From Flavobacterium sp. (GTDB lineage Bacteria > Bacteroidota > Bacteroidia > Flavobacteriales > Flavobacteriaceae): a DNA stretch of 64,000 nt. The translations under genes and the position numbers were made by a program. Under the pieces are notes generated by a model, which was not told where the DNA came from, did not search any database, and was given only the letters and a program-made list of their open reading frames with translations. Location of the stretch: NCBI RefSeq assembly GCF_017744675.1, contig NZ_JAGIAV010000004.1:995033-1059032 (forward strand). Reading direction: 5' to 3'. Below, piece after piece: positions 1 through 6,294 of this stretch (its first letter is position 1; the number at the start of each line of letters is the position of its first letter).

Positions 1-1124
1 TACTTTTCGAATGTTTCTTTAAAATCTAAATTCTCTACATTCGTCGCAAGTACTGTGCCAAGTTTTCTATAAATATCGGCGTGTATATATTCGTGCAAAA
101 TAATTCTCGCAACTTCAATTGGAGCTCTTGCATTTACTCTAGAGGTGCTAATTTCTATTTCTATCAATTTACCTTTTGGCTTTAACGTCTTTCCATTAAT
201 TTCACTTTCCACACCATTTTTTGTACCCATAACAACATCTTTAGACGAAATTGAAATATCAAATTTTGACGTTCCTTCAAACTTTGAAAATAGATTTTTA
301 ACAAAATCATTCCCATTTTGAGTTAATAAATCATTAAGACATTTTGCTTTTCCTGTCAACAGATTAGTTATTTTATCTACAAAAACACACTCGCCAAGTT
401 TATACCTGTATCCTGCAGGACAACTAGGAGTATTAGAACTCGATGTTCCTCCACCATAACCTGGCCCTGGATTTTCGCCGCCGCCGCTAGGCACTCCATT
501 TCCTCCACCGCCTCCATAGCATCCTACTTCATAAATAGGAGTAAAACTCCCGTCTGAACCCCACCAGCCATAATACACACAAGCATATTCTTGCATTTTT
601 CCAGTATTTGAATGCTCGATTTTTTCACCGTCTTTAAATTTAATTTTACTTCCAATATTAGTGGCTAATTCTTGAACGTAAATATTACCATCAAAATTAT
701 CTTTGATATTATAGTAATTGTAATTTTTATCTTGAACATTATAATCTTCATCATTTGCAAATATCTGAACATAAAAAAGTTTATACCCGTTTTGTTCATC
801 TTTCACAAACATTAGTCGATGGTGGTCATTATACTGGTTAGCTTCTTTAGTGCTGGCACTTAAACTCTCTGTAAGGGTAAATGGCACTTCTACAACCTCT
901 CCTATTTCTCCAGTCGAAACGATTGCATTTTGCCATTGCAAATCTTCAATATAATTTAAAACCGTTGCGCTGTAATCCTTTTGGTGATTATCAAACCAAA
1001 CTTTAGTCTCCAATGGAGAACCAGTAGCATTTTTCTGTACGATTTCTTCTGTAGCGCAGCCAGCCATTAATAATAGATAGCCTACCAAAAATAAGCCTTC
1101 AAATATTTTTGCACATTTAACCAT
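1..1124 (-). CDS. Lipoprotein with HExxH metallopeptidase-like motif (3' end missing)
   Basis: This is an open frame read on the minus strand from an ATG at 1124 to the window edge, about 374 codons, with no stop reached. The N-terminus is a lipoprotein signal with lipobox LMAGC, so Cys23 is the likely lipidated residue. A glycine-rich linker lies around residues 195-225. Near the visible end is HEYIHAD, residues 344-350, an HExxH zinc-binding motif. Small Bacteroidota lipoproteins with a C-terminal zinc-peptidase-like domain of this kind are common, but no substrate is known to me. The third zinc ligand would lie beyond the edge. The lipoprotein call is firm; enzymatic activity is inference. 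Confidence 0.75.
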   Translation of the reverse strand, partial: MVKCAKIFEGLFLVGYLLLMAGCATEEIVQKNATGSPLETKVWFDNHQKDYSATVLNYIEDLQWQNAIVSTGEIGEVVEVPFTLTESLSASTKEANQYNDHHRLMFVKDEQNGYKLFYVQIFANDEDYNVQDKNYNYYNIKDNFDGNIYVQELATNIGSKIKFKDGEKIEHSNTGKMQEYACVYYGWWGSDGSFTPIYEVGCYGGGGGNGVPSGGGENPGPGYGGGTSSSNTPSCPAGYRYKLGECVFVDKITNLLTGKAKCLNDLLTQNGNDFVKNLFSKFEGTSKFDISISSKDVVMGTKNGVESEINGKTLKPKGKLIEIEISTSRVNARAPIEVARIILHEYIHADIYRKLGTVLATNVENLDFKETFEK

Positions 1125-1240
1125 ATCATTATAGTTTATTTTTCGTACAAAAATATACTAATATGATTAAAAACAAAGAAAAAACTTATAAAAAATAAAA
1201 TTATGAGTGCCTTAAATTAAAAAGCCCAACAAAACCTCAC

Positions 1241-1315
1241 GCTAGCGCGAGCATCACGCTCGTGAACGTAATCTAAATCAAACTAAAAGGGCACTAGCGT
1301 GACGCTCATGCCAGC
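1241..1315. repeat. GC-rich inverted repeat, family A copy 1
   Basis: The element begins with a GCTAGCGCGAGC-like arm, continues through CTCGTGAACGTAATCTAAA, and ends with an inverted arm containing CTAGCGTGACGCTC. It is much richer in G and C than its surroundings. A second copy lies at 2067-2150 and shares the central AATCTAAATCAA. It has no coding content and could fold as a hairpin in RNA. Confidence 0.7.
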
Positions 1316-1356
1316 AAAAAACTTGAAACTTGAAACAACTAACCGCAAAGTGTAGC

Positions 1357-1408
1357 TCGCGTGAGAGATAGAAGTAATCTGCCATCTTGGAGGCGAAAGC
1401 CCGACGGA
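1357..1408. repeat. Interspersed repeat, family B copy 1
   Basis: This segment runs from CGCGTGAGAGATAG to GGAGGCGAAAGCCCGACGG. The same ordered words occur at 2808-2864. Together with family A and tandem TTGAAAC words at 1321-1336, it fills the 387-base gap between the lipoprotein and the next gene. Confidence 0.6.
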
Positions 1409-1432
1409 TTATTAAAGAAAAAGCAATCATAA

Positions 1433-1465
1433 TTTCGAAAACGAAACAATTAAAATCTATATTTG
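1433..1465 (+). promoter_or_regulatory. Predicted promoter of the 1512 gene
   Basis: TATATTTG at 1458-1465 matches the Bacteroidota -7 element TAnnTTTG exactly. A weak TTTC stands 21 bases upstream in place of TTTG. Transcription would start about 40 bases before the ATG at 1512. Confidence 0.45.
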
Positions 1466-1511
1466 ATTCAGTTTTACAATTTGATTTTTTTTAAACACCT
1501 ATTAACATAAA

Positions 1512-2006
1512 ATGGATGCTAATTTCTATCTGGAAAATTTTCAAAAAATTGCAAATCAGCTCAATAAAAATATTTTTAGTGAACGAAATATTGAAATTTC
1601 AGTTGGAATTTACGTAGATTCTGTTTTTCTAAAATTGTATAAAAAATCATGGTCGAGCAATCCTGAAGCTGCTTTAACAGCAAATTCACGAATCTTTTTT
1701 TCTATTTGGGTGAATGATGCAACTTTGAAAAAACAGCAAATTATGTACAATATTCATGCGCTGAAACTGAGAAACTTAAAAGGATATTCGATTCAAAGCA
1801 GAAAATTTGCTGAAAGTTTCAGACATAGCTTCAAAGAATTTGAGCACAATTGGCCAAATGTGAGCACAAATCACGGTCCGCTAACGCTAATGGAAGGTTT
1901 TTTAAAAATGGATTCAACCAATTTTCAGGATGAAATTCTAAAAATTGCCAATAACTTTCTGGAAATCGAACATTTGATTGATGAAACTTTAAATCAATTT
2001 AAATAA
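1512..2006 (+). CDS. Conserved-looking protein of unknown function
   Basis: The frame encodes 164 residues from an ATG preceded by a plausible -7 promoter element. I do not recognise the family. It has no signal peptide, membrane segment or cysteine pair, and looks like a soluble cytoplasmic alpha/beta protein with an acidic helical C-terminus. Lysine, asparagine and phenylalanine use matches the neighbouring genes. Repeats flank it on both sides (families A and B upstream, family A downstream), so it stands alone rather than in an operon. It is real by length and composition, but no function can be assigned. Confidence 0.6.
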   Translation: MDANFYLENFQKIANQLNKNIFSERNIEISVGIYVDSVFLKLYKKSWSSNPEAALTANSRIFFSIWVNDATLKKQQIMYNIHALKLRNLKGYSIQSRKFAESFRHSFKEFEHNWPNVSTNHGPLTLMEGFLKMDSTNFQDEILKIANNFLEIEHLIDETLNQFK

Positions 2007-2066
2007 AAAAGTAGATAAATATTTAATCTACTGTGACTTTATTTTCTTCTGCAAATACCCACCCCC

Positions 2067-2150
2067 GCTAACGCGAGCGTCCCGCTCGTGAACGCAATCT
2101 AAATCAATTACGTAAAAAAGCACGAGCGAGACGCTCGCTAGCGAAAGAGC
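2067..2150. repeat. GC-rich inverted repeat, family A copy 2
   Basis: The left arm begins GCTAACGCGAGCGTCCCGCT. The right arm is an imperfect reverse complement, CACGAGCGAGACGCTCGCTA. The spacer includes AACGCAATCTAAATCAA, nearly identical to the copy at 1241-1315. A strong GC hairpin in an AT-rich gap suggests a mobile REP-like element or a structured RNA. Confidence 0.7.
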
Positions 2151-2281
2151 ACTAATAAATTAAAAAGTAAAGAAAAAAAATATAAACACAAAAATTACGG
2201 GATTCCGTAGTGAAATTTAAAATTTTCGTATTTACTTTATGATTATTTTTTTAAACATAGAAATACAAAATTTTAGAAAAT

Positions 2282-2398
2282 ATGGATGTAGGCATAAAAG
2301 ATTATGATTATACGTTGATGGCTTGGCAATTTTTTTGTTTACTTTTTGCGATAGCAATATTTTACTTGCTGTACAAAATTTATAAAAAGGTCAAGTAA
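2282..2398 (+). CDS. Small single-pass membrane protein
   Basis: This short frame encodes 38 residues, from ATG at 2282 to TAA at 2396-2398. The first 14 residues are polar and acidic (DVGIKDYDYT). A hydrophobic stretch of about 20 residues (WQFFCLLFAIAIFYLLY) follows, then a lysine-rich end (KIYKKVK), as expected of a tiny inner-membrane protein with its C-terminus in the cytoplasm. The function is unknown. It is too short for certainty, but the membrane pattern with positive-inside flank argues against chance. Confidence 0.5.
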   Translation: MDVGIKDYDYTLMAWQFFCLLFAIAIFYLLYKIYKKVK

Positions 2399-2537
2399 AT
2401 TATATCTACAAAAATAAATAACCCTATGATTACTAGGGTTGTTTTAATTTAAGCTGAACTAAACAAATTAAAAAACCGAATACTAATCCTCCTTTTAATT
2501 TGTATTTTCGTTTTACTTAACTTCTAACTTTTATTTT

Positions 2538-2768
2538 ATGTCATTTCAGGGATACCTAAAAACAATCAAAGAAAAAACGGGAAATGGTCCAGCTGAGTTT
2601 AGAACTTTAGCTGAACAAAAAGGTTTTACTGCAAACGGAGAATTAAAACCGGAAGTAAAAGCTGGAGACATTGTAAACTGGCTAAAAACTGATTTCGCTT
2701 TAGGTCAAGGACATGCAATGGCTATTTATGCATTACTTAAAGGCATTAAAAATGAGGATAGCGAATAA
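2538..2768 (+). CDS. DUF4287 domain protein
   Basis: The product has 76 residues and looks like the small DUF4287 family: an N-terminal SFQGYLKTIKEKTG helix, a middle KAGDIVNWLKTDFALGQGHA segment and a final alpha helix (MAIYALLKGI). The family appears as a stand-alone protein or as a domain before DUF5655. Its biochemical role is not known to me, and it is presumably cytoplasmic. The gene is monocistronic, with a strong bidirectional terminator about 100 bases downstream and a family B repeat in between. I am confident of the family, not of any function. Confidence 0.8.
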   Translation: MSFQGYLKTIKEKTGNGPAEFRTLAEQKGFTANGELKPEVKAGDIVNWLKTDFALGQGHAMAIYALLKGIKNEDSE

Positions 2769-2807
2769 AAAAGTTCTCACTAAAAACAAAATGAACTTTT
2801 AAAGACG

Positions 2808-2864
2808 AGTGCCCGCGTGAGGGATAGAGCCAATCCGCCGCGGCGGAGGCGAAAGCCCGACAGC
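2808..2864. repeat. Interspersed repeat, family B copy 2
   Basis: This copy carries CGCGTGAGGGATAG, then CCGCCGCGGCGGAGG, itself a small GC palindrome, then CGAAAGCCCGACAG. It matches 1357-1408 in word order and lies directly before the terminator at 2871. Confidence 0.6.
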
Positions 2865-2870
2865 AATAAA

Positions 2871-2912
2871 AAAAAGACCCAATGAACGCAAAGTTCATTG
2901 GGTCTTTTTTTT
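2871..2912. terminator. Bidirectional intrinsic terminator
   Basis: A 14-base perfect stem AAGACCCAATGAAC (2874-2887) pairs with 2893-2906 across a 5-base loop. A-runs before and T-runs after let it serve both the DUF4287 gene and the Nudix gene arriving on the minus strand. Confidence 0.85.
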
Positions 2913-3014
2913 ATTGGTGGCACGTCCAAATGAATAAAATTTCAATTTCCAAATCCCAAATTCCAAACTCGAAATTTTAAATATCAAATTCCAGTTTAAA
3001 ACTTTGAATATCTG

Positions 3015-3665
3015 TTATTTAGAATCTGGACCCGAGCGATAGGCAATTGGAGCTTCCATTTTTTCTATTGTTTTATTTTCTTCCTCAAACAACAATTTAA
3101 TGTTTTCGTATGAATTTTTTAGTGCTTCTTTGATTTGTTCTGGGTTTAACCAAGCTACTTTTTCTATTCCTTCTTCTAGTTGCCCGTGTGGTGTTCCTTC
3201 AAAATCAGACTGCATTTCGAACCAATGCGTGATTTTGAGTTTGTATTTTCCGTTACGTTTAAAGATATGATAGGTTTTTTGAAGTTTATTCGTAATACGA
3301 AGCTGGTTTACTCCTGTCTCCTCCTCTACCTCACGCATTGCCGTCGCCTCGATGTCTTCCCCTTTTTCGATTCCGCCTTTTGGCAGATCCCATTTTCCGT
3401 TTCTAAAGATAAACAAGACTTCGCCTTTTTTATTGTAGACAAAGCCTCCGCCCGCTTTATTTACCGGAATTTTGGCTTTTAGGGTTTTCATCATTTCACT
3501 TTCGTCAGGATGATATAGAATCGCTTTTTGAATTTTATTTTGAAAAATTTTTATAATAAGCTGTTCGATATCAATACTCTCCAACAAGAACAATTGGAAA
3601 TCTGTTTCTTTCGAGATTTCATTTGTCAAAAAAAGTGGTTTGTCGTTTACAAAAACTTTATACAT
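3015..3665 (-). CDS. Nudix hydrolase
   Basis: This 216-residue protein has a complete Nudix box at residues 97-119: Gly97, Glu103, then REVEEETGV at 111-119. Nudix enzymes hydrolyse nucleoside diphosphates linked to another group. The substrate cannot be read from the sequence. About 65 residues precede the Nudix fold, and the C-terminus is lysine- and glutamate-rich. It is divergently arranged with pyrE, with only 7 bases between the two start codons, which suggests shared control and perhaps nucleotide-pool clean-up. The start at 3665 is an ATG. Confidence 0.9.
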   Translation of the reverse strand: MYKVFVNDKPLFLTNEISKETDFQLFLLESIDIEQLIIKIFQNKIQKAILYHPDESEMMKTLKAKIPVNKAGGGFVYNKKGEVLFIFRNGKWDLPKGGIEKGEDIEATAMREVEEETGVNQLRITNKLQKTYHIFKRNGKYKLKITHWFEMQSDFEGTPHGQLEEGIEKVAWLNPEQIKEALKNSYENIKLLFEEENKTIEKMEAPIAYRSGPDSK

Positions 3666-3668
3666 TTG
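3639..3668 (+). promoter_or_regulatory. Predicted pyrE promoter inside the Nudix 5' end
   Basis: TTTG at 3639-3642, an 18-base spacer and TACATTTG at 3661-3668 match the Bacteroidota consensus closely. The start point would fall at about 3672-3675, on or next to the pyrE ATG at 3673. The pyrE message would therefore be leaderless or nearly so. Confidence 0.65.
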
Positions 3669-3672
3669 TACT

Positions 3673-4320
3673 ATGATTTTTAATAAAGATACTGCCGAAA
3701 AAACAGCCGAATTGCTTTTGCAAATAAATGCAATTAAATTGAATCCCGAAAATCCTTTTACATGGGCTTCTGGTTGGAAATCTCCTATTTATTGCGATAA
3801 TAGGTTAATTCTTTCATTTCCGAGCATCAGAAACTATGTTCGTGATGAGTTTGCTAAGAACATCGAAAAACAATTTGGAAAGCCTGATGTGATTGCTGGT
3901 GTTGCTACTGGTGCGATCGGAGTTGGAATTTTGGTTGCCGAAAGTTTAGGTCTTCCTTTTGTATATGTGCGTCCGGAGCCCAAAAAACACGGTAGACAAA
4001 ACCAAGTGGAAGGTTTTTTACAAAAAGGTCAAAATGTTGTGGTTGTCGAAGACTTAATTAGCACAGGAAAAAGCAGTTTGATGGCTGTAGAAGCTTTACG
4101 AAGCGAAGGTGCTAATATTAAAGGTATGGCAGCGATCTTCACTTACGGTTTTGGTGTTGCAGAAGAAAATTTCAAAGAAGCTAATATTGATTTATTCACT
4201 TTAAGCAACTACGAAAACCTACTTAGTTTAGCAGTTCAAAAACAATACATCACCGAAGATCAGCAATCGACTTTACTAGAATGGAACGCAAGTCCATCTA
4301 CTTGGGGACAAGAGGGTTAA
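3673..4320 (+). CDS. pyrE: Orotate phosphoribosyltransferase
   Basis: PyrE joins orotate to PRPP to make orotidine monophosphate, the fifth step of pyrimidine synthesis, in the cytoplasm. From ATG 3673 it has 215 residues, the usual length. A TTG at 3640 would add 11 residues but lies within the promoter, so I reject it. Diagnostic segments are TWASGWKSPIYCDNR near the N-terminus, the flexible catalytic loop KKHGRQN (about 104-110) and the PRPP-binding motif VVVVEDLISTGKSS (122-135). It is divergent from the Nudix gene and followed, after a repeat-containing gap, by an SRPBCC gene. Confidence 0.95.
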   Translation: MIFNKDTAEKTAELLLQINAIKLNPENPFTWASGWKSPIYCDNRLILSFPSIRNYVRDEFAKNIEKQFGKPDVIAGVATGAIGVGILVAESLGLPFVYVRPEPKKHGRQNQVEGFLQKGQNVVVVEDLISTGKSSLMAVEALRSEGANIKGMAAIFTYGFGVAEENFKEANIDLFTLSNYENLLSLAVQKQYITEDQQSTLLEWNASPSTWGQEG

Positions 4321-4415
4321 TTTTAGATTTCTGATTGCAAATTTTAGATTTCTCTTCTTTATGAATAGATTTTGGAATTTGAGATTTAGAAAATTGGAAT
4401 TTATTTAAGTTCCAG

Positions 4416-4484
4416 CTTTGTGATCTTTGCGTTTTTGTAAAATCTCGTATATTTAAAAAAAACTTTGCGCACTTTGCGGTTAAG
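4416..4484. repeat. CGCAAAG-type intergenic repeat
   Basis: The segment contains GATCTTTGCGTTTTT and ACTTTGCGCACTTTGCGGTT, the reverse complement of the CGCAAAG words at 4965-5010 and 55623-55805. AATTTTAGATTT-like words fill the preceding bases from 4321. An open minus-strand frame over this stretch is not considered a gene. Confidence 0.6.
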
Positions 4485-4506
4485 AAAAAAATAAAAAACA
4501 AAAAAT

Positions 4507-4899
4507 ATGAACTTAGAAAGTCCAAAAGTTACAGTTCAGAAATCAGCTCAGGATCTATTTGATCAACTGACTGACGTAAAGAATTTCGAAAAATTAATGC
4601 CAGACAATATCGCTAAATTTGAAGTGACTGGCGAAGACGCTTTTATTTTTGGATTAAAAGGGATGCCGGAAATCAAATTAAAAATGAAAGACAAAGTAGC
4701 GCCAAACAAAATCGTTTTGGGTGCTGCAAGTGATAAACTTCCGTTTACACTAACTTCAAACATTGACACCATTTCTGATTCAGAAAGCGCTGTTCAGCTG
4801 TTCTTTGAAGGAGAATTCAACGCTATGATGGCAATGATGGTTAAAGGTCCAATTGGTAAGTTTATTGAAACTTTAGCAAACAATATGCACAAGTTATAA
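4507..4899 (+). CDS. SRPBCC (START-like) family protein
   Basis: The product has 130 residues with the SRPBCC/polyketide-cyclase-like pattern: an N-terminal strand (ESPKVTVQKSAQDLFDQLTD), a helix with FEKLMPDNI, alternating beta strands and a long C-terminal amphipathic helix (MMVKGPIGKFIETLANNM). These folds form a hydrophobic cavity that binds lipids or other small molecules. No catalytic residue is apparent. It has no signal peptide. It sits downstream of pyrE but is separated by about 185 bases of repeats and followed by a clear terminator, so it is probably its own unit. The ligand is unknown. Confidence 0.8.
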   Translation: MNLESPKVTVQKSAQDLFDQLTDVKNFEKLMPDNIAKFEVTGEDAFIFGLKGMPEIKLKMKDKVAPNKIVLGAASDKLPFTLTSNIDTISDSESAVQLFFEGEFNAMMAMMVKGPIGKFIETLANNMHKL

Positions 4900-4930
4900 T
4901 GGTTAATTATTAATTGTGAATTATAAATTA

Positions 4931-4962
4931 AAATGCCTGATTATTGTCGGGCATTTTTTTTT
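4931..4962 (+). terminator. Intrinsic terminator after the SRPBCC gene
   Basis: The stem ATGCCTGA (4933-4940) pairs with TCGGGCAT (4947-4954), with one G-U pair, and is followed by nine T residues. Confidence 0.8.
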
Positions 4963-4964
4963 GT

Positions 4965-5086
4965 TTAACCGCAAAGAACGCAAGGAATTACGCAAAGTTC
5001 GCAAAGTTTTTACCTCATTCTTGTCATTTCGATTTATTCACAACGAAAGAAACCTTTGTCCCTTTGTAACTTTGTCACTTTGTAAC
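4965..5086. repeat. CGCAAAG words and a CTTTGTnn octamer array
   Basis: CGCAAAG-like words recur at 4965-5010. At 5053-5086 CTTTGT recurs every eight bases: CTTTGTCC, CTTTGTAA, CTTTGTCA, CTTTGTAA. The array ends next to the birA stop codon. The spacing is too short and the units too variable for a CRISPR array. Confidence 0.6.
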
Positions 5087-5815
5087 TCAATAAAGCATTT
5101 TCACTTCCTTAATCTCAAATTCCGCTACAGAATCATCTTCCAATAAAACCTGCAGTTTTCCGATTGGAGAAACACCTTGAATGATTCCCATAAAATCTTT
5201 GTTGTCATTGTCTCTAAATGCAGTTGGAACCCCTTTTTTAAATAGAAAATTAAAGTAATCATTCCATAAATTCTGCGAATCGGTTTTCCAAGAATTGATT
5301 TTTTCTTTTAGTTTTTCGACGATTAAGATTGCTATTTCTTCTTTATCAAAATCCTTTCCTGCAATTACTGCCAACGAAGAAGCATTGGGCAATTCGTCAA
5401 AATCGGTTTGGTTGACATTGATTCCGATTCCAGCAACTGACACAATTCTGCCATCGCTTTTTAAGGTATTTTCGATTAATATGCCAACAAGTTTCTTATT
5501 GTATGACAGAATGTCGTTTGGCCATTTAATACAGATATCAGGAATATTTAACGATTTTAAAACCTCTGCAACCGATAAAGAAACCAAAACGCTCAAATTG
5601 AAAACTTCGTCATTGCTAAAGAGAAAATCCTTAACCAAAACGCTCATTGTTAAGTTTTTACCCGCTTGAGTCTTCCATACACCACCGACTTGCCCCTTGC
5701 CTTTTGTCTGATTTTCAGCGGTTACCGTTGTAAAATTCTCCACTTCATCTTGACTTGCCAATGCTTTTAGGAAGTCATTTGTAGAATCTATGGCATCGAG
5801 TTTGATTAGTTTCAT
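5087..5815 (-). CDS. birA: Biotin--[acetyl-CoA-carboxylase] ligase
   Basis: BirA activates biotin with ATP and attaches it to a lysine of the biotin carboxyl carrier protein. The 242-residue product has only the catalytic domain: the biotinyl-AMP loop GKGQVGGVW (39-47) and KWPND (97-101) with the following KLVGILIEN. There is no N-terminal helix-turn-helix, so this is a monofunctional ligase rather than a biotin-sensing repressor. It is divergent from rsfS, with a predicted promoter in the 92-base gap. Its 3' end runs into the octamer array at 5053-5086. Confidence 0.95.
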   Translation of the reverse strand: MKLIKLDAIDSTNDFLKALASQDEVENFTTVTAENQTKGKGQVGGVWKTQAGKNLTMSVLVKDFLFSNDEVFNLSVLVSLSVAEVLKSLNIPDICIKWPNDILSYNKKLVGILIENTLKSDGRIVSVAGIGINVNQTDFDELPNASSLAVIAGKDFDKEEIAILIVEKLKEKINSWKTDSQNLWNDYFNFLFKKGVPTAFRDNDNKDFMGIIQGVSPIGKLQVLLEDDSVAEFEIKEVKMLY

Positions 5816-5856
5816 TAAATAATTTAAATATCTTAATTTAATATTTTGTTAAGGTT

Positions 5857-5890
5857 CAAAAATAATCACAAAATTTGGTAACTTTACAAA
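5857..5890 (-). promoter_or_regulatory. Predicted birA promoter
   Basis: Read on the minus strand, TTTG (5890-5887), a 22-base spacer and TATTTTTG (5864-5857) match the Bacteroidota pattern. The start would fall about 35 bases before the birA ATG. Confidence 0.55.
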
Positions 5891-5907
5891 TTCATATAAA
5901 ATAATTC

Positions 5908-6279
5908 ATGGCGAAAAAGACTGTTAATAATGATGTTCTACTGGCGAACATAATCAAAGGGATTGAGGAAGTAAAAGGAAATGATATCGATATTCTTGAC
6001 TTAAGAGAAATAGATACTGCTGTATGCGACTATTTTGTTATTTGCAACGGTAGCTCAAACACCCAAGTAAACGCCATCGTAAACTCAATTCAAAAAGTTG
6101 TATCAAAAGACTTAAAAGATAAACCTTGGCACGTAGAAGGAACAGATAATGCAGAATGGGTTTTAATGGACTATGTACATATTGTAGTACACGTTTTCCA
6201 GAAACACATTCGCGAATATTACAACATCGAAAGCCTTTGGGGCGATGCCAAAATAACTTCAATCGAGAACAAATACTAA
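5908..6279 (+). CDS. rsfS: Ribosome silencing factor
   Basis: RsfS binds ribosomal protein uL14 and blocks joining of the subunits when nutrients are short. The 123-residue product shows the family core: DILDLREIDTAVCDYFVIC, then NGSSNTQVNAIVNSI, WHVEGTDNAEWVLMDY and HIVVHVFQKHIREYYNIESLW. Length and motif order are normal. It lies 15 bases before ftsH on the same strand, so the two are probably co-transcribed, an arrangement familiar in flavobacteria. Confidence 0.95.
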   Translation: MAKKTVNNDVLLANIIKGIEEVKGNDIDILDLREIDTAVCDYFVICNGSSNTQVNAIVNSIQKVVSKDLKDKPWHVEGTDNAEWVLMDYVHIVVHVFQKHIREYYNIESLWGDAKITSIENKY

Positions 6280-6294
6280 AGAAACTTTCATTAA

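Noticed and set aside
4298..4525. Minus-strand open frame between pyrE and the SRPBCC gene
   Set aside because: It consists of AATTCCA and CGCAAAG repeat words; the product is low-complexity.
4916..5146. Plus-strand open frame of 76 codons
   Set aside because: It runs through a terminator and the CGCAAAG and CTTTGTnn repeats, then into birA.
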